Assembly: GCF_010183535.1 (NCBI RefSeq)
Contig: NC_071330.1
Coordinates: forward strand, 10,583,717-10,647,716
From: Caenorhabditis remanei
Lineage: Eukaryota > Nematoda > Chromadorea > Rhabditida > Rhabditidae
Direction: 5' to 3'
Length of the DNA stretch: 64,000 bases
The position numbers and the translations under genes were made by a program. This document shows positions 56,124 through 64,000 of the stretch, in pieces. Numbering within the stretch: position 1 is the stretch's first letter; each line of letters starts with the position of its first letter. The notes under the pieces are model-generated. The model did no database searches, had not been told where the DNA came from, and saw only the letters and a program-made list of their open reading frames with translations.

Positions 56124-56670
56124 TTAGGCGATGGATCCTGCATTAGCAGCAATTCTTGGCCAGAGATCAGCGCACTCCTTGGCGACTGGTCCGGTGATGG
56201 CGGATCCCTTCATTTCTCCCTTGTTGTTGACAATAACTCCTGCGTTATCCTCGAAGTAGATGAAGGTACCGTCCTTTCTGCGGAATTGCTTGCGCTGTCT
56301 GATGACGACTCCTTGGAGAACTGAAAAAAGTTTATATTAAAAAAGGAATATTTCTAAATTAAAAATTCTTCGTCGAAAAGACAGATTTCGAAAAGCTAAG
56401 TGAGAAAAGTTGAACGATTTTTTGACAATGTAATAAAAACATACCCTTCTTTCTGAGCTCTGGCTTTCCCTTCTTGACGGAGCACACGAACATATCTCCA
56501 ACTCCAGCACTTGGCAATCTGTTGAGACGTCCACGGATTCCGTAAACGGAGATGACGAACAAGTTCTTAGCTCCGGTGTTGTCGGCACAGTTCATGACAG
56601 CACCGACTGGGAGACCAAGGGAAATGCGGAATTTGGCTCCAGAAGCTCCTCCACGTCCTCTCTTCGACAT
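56124..56670 (-). CDS. rpl-23: 60S ribosomal protein uL14 (L23)
   Basis: Minus-strand exons 56445-56670 and 56124-56320 join to exactly 140 residues, the family length. Signatures: [52 protein letters not shown] and the C-terminal [17 protein letters not shown]. Strong codon bias for a highly expressed gene. uL14 sits on the 60S face that meets the 40S subunit. The start of swp-1 follows 148 nt downstream, so the two may form an operon, though no canonical AATAAA lies between them. Confidence 0.97.
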
Positions 56671-57321
56671 TTTACCTACAAAAGATTGAGTTTATGACTA
56701 CTGCTAAAACCAAAGGCACAAAATCGCGAGAAGTTAAGACGATGGACAGATCATCAGCAAATAGAAGGATGGGAACATAATTGTAAACGTCTTCGATAAA
56801 GGGACAAATATTGTAATCGCAATCTAAATTTTGATATAGGTCATTCAAATAATTGTTTCTCAATACAAACTATGCTATTTGACACTATTTTGGAATATTT
56901 GAAGCAGAAAATTGGCTGAAAACGAAAAAAAAATTGGAAAAAATTCGCAACCGGCGGAGAAAGCGATAGACCCACATGTATTAGCGTTTGATACTCAGCC
57001 AACATTTGGCTGCTGTGTCTTCGTGTCAGGACTCAAAGGGGTCGTGTCGATTTACGAAGGCCATCGATTAATATTTATTTATTTTTCAAGTTGAAAAATG
57101 CTGAATTTTCATGTTTTATGGCTCTCAAAAATCATATTTCTTCATTTTTACTCTTCCTTATTCTTTTCATCACGTTAATCACAATTTTCCAGCAATTGCT
57201 TTCAATGTTCGATAATGTTTCATTCGTTTATTCATATATTAGTGCGCTCTAAGCTTAAATGTTTTTTGTAGTGTTTTGTAGGCCAATTAGTTCAACATGG
57301 TTTATTCTCAATTGATAACAA
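56671..57321. other. Spacer between rpl-23 and the MOSPD2-like gene
   Basis: Probable rpl-23 promoter and the 3' end of the upstream gene. The short open frame at 56912-57094 has no splice context or family match. No RNA gene was seen. Confidence 0.45.
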
Positions 57322-59875
57322 TTACAATTCATTCTTAGCAGTTTCAACAATGTTTTCCGAACTAAGTGAATTAGCTTCTTTAATTTGTCCGGAAAGCGAA
57401 ACAAGGGTTTCTCTCAACAAAGCGTTGTCAGATCTCATTTGTAAAATGTAGATGAACTGGAATATAAGAAGTAGGAAAAAAATAAAAATGATTAAAGGCA
57501 TGTTGAAGTTGACTCCGCCGATTGAGAACCCATCTTTCTTAGTGTTCAGAAGTTGTTGCTGTTGATGTAAGAAGCTCGATCTTCTCTCTTCTGGTTGATC
57601 GAGTTTTACATTTTCCGACAGTCGGCACTTGAATTTGAATTCAGCCTTGTTGATGGCATTTTTAAATTGTTCTGAGAAGTTGTCAATATCAGTTGACGAG
57701 GACTCCATAGTGAGAAGAAGGAATTTTTCTTTGTTCCACGAATGGCGGTATTCTGGAAGCTTCCTCTTATTAATTATATCTCTAAAACATATCCTGAAGA
57801 GCTCACCATATTGAAGATAGACTCTAATTATTTCAGTAGTCCCAGGCTGAACGATCCCCGAGCTTGGACGGACTCGGAATTTTTCGGGTGAAGTAGTCTT
57901 GAATTTGAACATTATAGGAGTTTCGGATGATTGATTTTTAACGAGGACGACATCCAGCAGATCGTTTTCTCCGTCCAGCTTCTCAAGACGTAGTTCATCT
58001 CTTGGTCTGTAACTTGGTTTTCTTTTAACCTGACTTTAATAGACAGCTCTTACGTTATTGACACAAAGTCATTGGATGACCAGTCGTCACTTGGTGCGTT
58101 AACTCGGTTATCGATAAGTGGTCTTAGCGCCGGTGGGATGTGTGATTTCCTATTTTTCGGTCCGCGACTTGATCGGCGAGACAATGACGGTGCTCGTTTA
58201 GTTACAGACTCTTCGTCGAACTTGACGTTCTAAAATGCTTTTGGAAGTAGTAAATTGTTAAGTGTAATGATAATTTATGTTAGTGAAATTTTATAACTGT
58301 TATTATGAATCAGCAGAGCTGTCGCGACCCCGGCGCTGTGGTACCTGGCTCCGTCACTCGATATCTAACCGAGTTCATATAAACGTGTAACTTACTCTTC
58401 TTTGAAATGACGAAAAGTCAAATTCAGTAACATTGTTGTTTGTAGTGTCGTCGATAGAATGCATTCGTTGCTGTAGTAGTTTTGGAGAAGGTTTTGGTGG
58501 TGGTGGTGGTGGAAGGCATTTGGCAAGCTCGTCCATAGTGAATTTGAAAGTATCCTTCAAAAAAAAGTCGATGAAAGTAAGAGTAGAAACGAAGAGAGTT
58601 GGTCAGAAAGGCGGCCTGGGAGCGGGTCGTTTGTTACAACACGCAAAGAGAGTTCATTCTCGTATCGCCAGTGAGGGGTTCAGCGAGTAGTGTTAAACAC
58701 AAGTGGTCCCTTCATAGAGCCAACACAAGATGATGGAAAACGGGAGATTTCATGGAAACACCACTCTGGTGATGAATGTACACGGACTCGCAAAATGTAA
58801 AAAAGAGAGGAGCAAAATGTCTTACGGTGCCTCCTTGATGCTCCAACAGATGACTTTTTGATACGTAATGAGTGACACTGAGCTTGGTGACAAATGTTAG
58901 TAAGTCCTGTCTCTGATTAGCAGCTGAGGACTCGAGCCAGGATCCGATTACCTGAAACAATACCAGAGATATAACGGGAAGTGAAGTATAAAGCAACAAA
59001 TGTGTGGATTTCGATACGGAATCCCTGCCATAGAGTTCAAATTTCAAAAAACATGAAGAGTGTTATGAAACATCACTCACTTTCCATGAAGCATTCAAAA
59101 TAGCGGGGTTGTCGAAAATGAGGATTGATTCGATGGCATTTGGATAATAGTATTTAGACGAATGAATTATAAACTTCATCACATCAAAGCTCTGGAATTT
59201 TTATTAGAAATCCGGTTCATCAGACTATTTTCTACCATATTTTTTAGTCCGGTACCAGTCATGTCTATAAAGACTGTTAATGGCTGACAACCCTTGTATT
59301 CCATATAGTGACGTTCCATCCAAAATGTAAACAGCTTTTCAAACCCCTCTTCGCCATTTTTGTATTTGTTCATCATGATCCATACTGTAAAACGAGCATC
59401 TAACCGCTACGTCATAATAATGCTTACATATATGTCGATTTTGTAAATCGTTTCCATGAAGATACATTAGTTGATTGTCTAGCAATGGTTTCAACGAAAG
59501 AAGGCTGATTCCTAAATTACTATTCATTACGTCGAACGGTTTTCTCATTTACTCACTGTCTACCTCAAAGTTTCTTCTCCATTTCAAACATTCAAGAATA
59601 ATTGCATAAGCAATATCTACATCGTAATTAACTGATCCTAAAAATCTGTCAAGCCACCAATCTTCGTGACGTATCCTTTGAATGTCATCTGCTGAGTGTT
59701 TTACTGTTGCTGCTGGGTCCTAAAAAATTAATTCACGGTGCCTCAACATGATTTCCCCTGATCTAACTTGCAATATTCTCGATCGTAATTCATGAACTGC
59801 TAACACATTAGTCGGATCTGTAAATGTAGAACTTCGTCTTCGAAATATTTTCGAGTTCGCAATGTCGGTGACCAT
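57322..59875 (-). CDS. MOSPD2-like CRAL-TRIO / MSP-domain membrane protein
   Basis: Ten minus-strand exons (59768-59875, 59557-59719, 59428-59511, 59236-59384, 59081-59191, 58826-58951, 58396-58554, 58054-58229, 57807-58006 and 57322-57752) join to about 568 residues. CRAL-TRIO lipid-binding domain spans roughly residues 50-250 (WWLDRFLGSVNYDVDIAYAI; MYLHGNDL; PLTVFIDMTG; YYPNAIESILIFDNP). A Pro-rich linker (LPPPPPPKPSP) leads to the MSP/VAP-like domain near 362-470 (FRVRPSSGIVQPGTTEI; HSWNKEKF) and a C-terminal membrane anchor at about 510-529 (PLIIFIFFLLLIFQFIYIL). Vertebrate MOSPD2 is an ER protein that holds membrane contact sites by binding FFAT motifs. The ATG at 59875 follows a splice acceptor directly, so extra 5' exons or trans-splicing are possible. 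Confidence 0.88.
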
Positions 59876-61653
59876 CTGAAATTACGAAGAATTAGTTTCT
59901 GGATGGTATAACACCAAGCTTAATTCATGCGGTGTAAGAAAATAAGAATGCTTATAAATTTCACCTGACATTGGCTATTAGTTTTAACGGTGTGTATTGA
60001 AGCATTGATACGAAAGCTAGAGCACAGAGAATAGCTGGAGCCCTGCTCGAGAGAATGAAAAATGTAGGAGTCTGTCACAACTGACACAGAAAACAACAAA
60101 AAAAGAAAACGAGTACGGGAGGAGTTGTTATTAAGTGGAATGTTTCTTTCTAACTCCATACTGAAAGTTGTAGTTCACCAATTTCTAGTATCTGACCTAA
60201 TGTAAAATCAGATGGGAAAACCAAATGGTTTGAACATCGACCATCAGAACTCCAAAAAATGACGTTTCTAAATGTACTACTCGCCTTTCTCAAGTGAGTA
60301 AGAACGAAAAATGAAAGTATTTCCGAGTACCTGTAAAATGAAGAAAAAGTAAGTAAATAGGAACGATATGGATGGCGCGGGCGGATAAATGAATGAGTGT
60401 GAGTTTTGTGTGAGTTCTCCTCTTTTCCGAGTCCGCGAGTGCTCATGCCACTTTCTGTTTTCTCTATCTCTGAAGCTCTCACAGCCTTCACTGAATGTAT
60501 CGAGCATATTTTGTTCGGACGCTTGCTCTAATTAACTAGGAAAGGATCACGGGCCGATATGGAGTTACAGGTGGAGATATATATCACTAAAACAGATATT
60601 TTACGCTGATTTCAAATCTGTATTCTGTTTTTGCCGAACGATCTCGTGAAAAAAAGTTATTCGCGTTTTCTGGCATCTCAGTGCAAAAATGATCATTTCC
60701 AACTCTCACAGAATTAACGTTTTTCTAAAAAATTTTATCTTTTTTTAATAGAAAAAATATTTTTGTGTTGTACGTGTATTTCCAATCTAGTAAATTGTAT
60801 GGTTTATGTCTGAACGTTAGAAAAATTTCAGACAAGTTTTTTTGAAAATGCGTCATTTTGAAAAATTCAAGTAACTGCACAAAATTGTTTCTGAAAATAA
60901 ATTTTGAAATCAAATTAATTAGCTAAAAATTTATTTGCATTCGTACTCATTCGTACAGCTTTTAAAAATTTGAAAAAAATAATGTTTATCATATCATCAT
61001 AGTAAGCTCTCACCGTATTTATCCCGAACTATCAATTGGTAATTTCTTTTTCCCGATCAGTCTCTCTTATTCTGTGTAAAATACGGTAACCTGGAAGCCC
61101 TAGCCGTAGAAAACAGCAAAGAAGACCAGTTTGGGCGACCGCCCGTGTCTCGTCTCCGCTCCTCAATTTCCCTGTTTCGTATGAGTAGTGTTTCCTCGCT
61201 GCGCCTGCTAGATACGCGTCTCCCGTTGCTGCCAATTTTTGATCATTATCGCACCCTCGGTTTTTCCTTTTGTGTCTTTCTTTTTTTGTTATCACCTACT
61301 ATAAGTTTGTGGTTAAGGTTTCGATGTTTTGTTAAAGTTTACTAGCTTGAGAAGGAACATTCTCCAACTGTGATGATTCCTCGAGTATACTAAAAACGTA
61401 CAAAAAAGGGAAAACAAATAATACGTACTGCCTATTTGGAGAATGTATTCAATCATTTTCTCTCACCAATTTTCCATATTTTCGAACGTTTTTCTTTCAA
61501 CTATTTCATTACTCAACTCCTGCTTTCATTGCCTCTAATCAATATTTATGATCTCTTTATACGTTTTTCCTGATCCCTCGTTAATTTTGTTCAACTCATT
61601 TCAAAGTCTTTATTCCAGACGCGGTAAAAAACCTGTGGACAACGACAGAAAGC
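59876..61653. other. Divergent spacer between the MOSPD2-like and RBM26/27-like genes
   Basis: Probable promoters of both genes. The stretch 60600-61020 is very AT-rich. A GC-richer segment lies at about 61090-61260. No coding exon is supported; the acceptor TTATTCCAG before 61619 is the likely trans-splice site of the next gene. Confidence 0.45.
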
Positions 61654-64000
61654 ATGAATATCGATAATGAAGATGCTTTCTTCGATTGGCTCTCTGATGA
61701 GCTAACACCAATGTAAGTAGCTTTCGGTTACATCTATATTCAAAACACGTAAGATTTTCAGAACGGACGCTGATCCCAATGCCCTCGCTAAATATGTTCT
61801 TGCTTTAGTGAAGAAACCGGACAAAAGTCAAGATGAGTTGAAAGAATTCACGAAGGATCAGTTGAATGTGTTTTTAGGAGATCGTGAGTTTCGCTTCAAC
61901 AGTGGACTTTATTTGGTAAAGTATTTTTTCCAGACACTGCCCCTTTTGTTGAAAAAGTGTTCGTAGCTCTGATCAGCAAAAGTTATTTACCTTCCGAGAC
62001 TGTGCCCTCTGAGACTGCTCCTACTGCCGCTTCAGAAGAGAAATCAACTCGTAAGGATGACGTTCCTGTTGAAAAACCGTCGTCGAAGTCGGTTATAACT
62101 CGTCTCCCTTCACCAAGTGCTCCAGCAGGAACTCAAAAGCCTAGTGGATCAACTAGCTCGAGTAAAAGCGACAACAAACCGATTCGTAAGCGGATAAGTC
62201 CACCGCCGTCCGAGAGTAGTCGCGAGAAAGAGAAAGAAAAAGTTTCTCGAGACAAGGATCGCCGTCGTTCACGATCACCAAGAGATCGTCGTGGTCGTAC
62301 AACCACCACAAGAAGTGGCAGAGCCTCTTCCAGTGATCGTGATCGTCATACCAGACGTCGTTCTCGCTCAAGAACCAGGTAATTATCTCAAGATTCTTAG
62401 GATATTAATTTTTGTGTATAACAACAACTCACGTTATATCTTACTAATTCAAAGTTTAACATTTACAGATCGTCAAGTGGTTCCAGGACTCCGCCATACA
62501 AATCAAGAAGTAGTCGTCGTCGTTGCAAGGACTTTGAAGAACGTGGTTATTGTATACGCGGAGATCAATGCCCTTACTACCATGGTCGTGATCCAGTTGT
62601 TGTCGATGAGAATGCTCTAAGCGCCATGGTTCCACTTCCTGCTCCTCCTAATTTCTCGTATGTCTTATGTTTACGTAGCAATTAACATATTATTATTTTA
62701 TTGCTACTAAAATTTCAATCTTGTTCAGTTTCAGTCTTCCACCACCTGGATACAGTGCTATCAATCCACCTCCACCTGGGGTCGTCGTTACATCTGGAGA
62801 GTACAACCCCGAGACTCCTGCTCTGACTAATTACAGTATGCCACCACCACCCATCCCTGGAGCAATCCCTGGCGCATGGACACAGCAACCCCCATCAGTT
62901 CCTCAATATGTTCCACAGCCTGTGAGCACTTTCACACAGCCACCGCCAACTGCCTCTTCCGCTATCGCGGCGCAACAACCAGGAGCGTTCCGTGGAGGAA
63001 TTCGTGGAAGAGGTACAATCAGAGGACGTGGTGGTTTTAGCCGTGGAGGATTCACCGGAGTTATTAACAGAGATAACTGTACCCTTCAAGTTGCCAAGAT
63101 TCCGCCAGAGATGAATAACATTGCGAAGTTGAATGAGCATTTCGCTAGTTTTGGAGCTGTTGATAATATACAAGTCAGATATAACGGTGAAATAGATGCA
63201 GCTCTCGTTACCTATTCCTCGAAGTACGATGCCATAAAAGCATACAAGTCTCCTGCTCCTGTTTTGAACAACCGGTTCATTAAAGTTTTCTGGCATAATC
63301 CAGGAAATGAAGGAGCAGAAGGTTCGACAGACAAAACAGCTACTCCAGCATCTCCTCCAAAGCCAGCAGAAAAACCGAAAATTGCGACTGTGCAAGAATC
63401 AAAGTTTGTAAGCGTAGCAGCACAAAATCAACGGAAGCAGCTTCAAGACGCGAAAGAAAGGCTGACAAAAGAAAAAAGCTTGTTATCAACATTGGTGCAG
63501 GCTCAAAATCAACACAATATCGTTCTCGATAAATGGCTTGCAAAACAGAAAAGTTTATTAGTCAAGGCAAGAACTTCAACAGATGAGAATGAAAGAAAGA
63601 ATTCAACTAAACTGGTCAAACATTTACACAAACAGATCAAGGCTTGCAAAGAAGAAATCGACGGAATTTTGTTAAAAATATCTGAGAAGTCAATGTTGGT
63701 TGATGAAGTTGTTGCACAAATTGAAGCATTGAAAAACCCATACAAGACTGAAGACGGTAACAGAAAGAGAAAAGCTGGAAGTGATGGTGAAGACTCGAGA
63801 AGCAAAATGAGCAGCATCGTGGTGGTAAAGGGAGTGAAGGTAATTTATACTACAGAAACAACTGTTTTTACATTATCTAAAATGTTTTCAGGAAGAACTA
63901 GTTGCTGATCTGATGGCTCAAATGGAAATGTTTGGAGAAGTGTTCGATCATAGTGTGAAAGCCGATGAGGATGGACTGATGACGGCTGTCTTCCCTTTCA
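61654..64000 (+). CDS. RBM26/RBM27-like RNA-binding protein (5' part)
   Basis: Exons 61654-61712, 61762-61883, 61934-62378, 62469-62657, 62729-63839 and 63892 to beyond the window end join in frame to more than 675 residues. The N-terminal 80 residues match the PWI-like fold of RBM26/27 (ALAKYVLALVKK; ELKEFTKDQLNVFLGD; TAPFVEKVF). An RS-rich part leads to a CCCH finger (C-x8-C-x5-C-x3-H, near residues 228-247: CKDFEERGYCIRGDQCPYYH). A Pro/Gly-rich region and RGRG repeats precede RRM1 (about 386-460, CTLQVAKIPPEM; FIKVFWHN). A Lys-rich coiled coil and the start of a second RRM follow. Mammalian RBM26/27 work in nuclear RNA surveillance with the exosome-targeting PAXT machinery. The 3' end lies outside the window. 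Confidence 0.92.

Overview
The window is nuclear DNA of a nematode, almost certainly genus Caenorhabditis. The genes are split by many short introns (about 45-60 nt) with TTTTCAG-type acceptors, the spacers are AT-rich, several start codons follow splice acceptors directly (trans-splicing style), and same-strand genes lie 150-210 nt apart with AATAAA between them (operon style). Most products are recognisable orthologues of C. elegans proteins. From memory, par-3 to rcn-1 and abi-1 to the RBM26/27-like gene match two C. elegans chromosome III gene clusters; I could not check this. The exact species cannot be told.

Left third (1-21 kb): ckk-1, a Ca2+/calmodulin-dependent kinase kinase, spreads over about 13 kb on the plus strand and has a distal alternative first coding exon. 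It converges on an unrecognised single-pass membrane protein gene (minus). Then comes an unrecognised small repeat-bearing gene at 17.8-19.1 kb (minus), whose signal-peptide exon is out of frame with the rest.

Middle (21-42.6 kb): par-3, the polarity scaffold (CR1, three PDZ domains, aPKC-binding CR3), ends in a region that can be read in two frames depending on one 158-nt exon. It is followed by a minus-strand operon (coiled-coil, possibly SKA3-like, gene then a Naa50-like acetyltransferase), rps-12 with two related intronic elements, the PAPS transporter pst-2, and the calcineurin regulator rcn-1. A 5.2-kb purine-rich stretch without recognisable genes follows.

Right third (42.6-64 kb) is dense: abi-1 (minus); arle-14 then TFIIA-gamma (plus, operon); lgg-3/ATG12 then a THAP zinc-finger gene (minus, operon); an AKAP10-like double-RGS gene (plus); rpl-23 then the splicing regulator swp-1 (minus, probable operon); a MOSPD2-like CRAL-TRIO/MSP membrane protein (minus); and an RBM26/27-like RNA-binding protein (plus, cut by the window end). 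Three short inverted-repeat elements sit in non-coding DNA. The most interesting points are the dual-frame par-3 C-terminus, a likely poison exon in swp-1, the paired elements in the rps-12 introns and the frame-conflicted gene near 18 kb. Exon boundaries were inferred by eye from GT/AG sites and reading-frame continuity; none is backed by transcripts.
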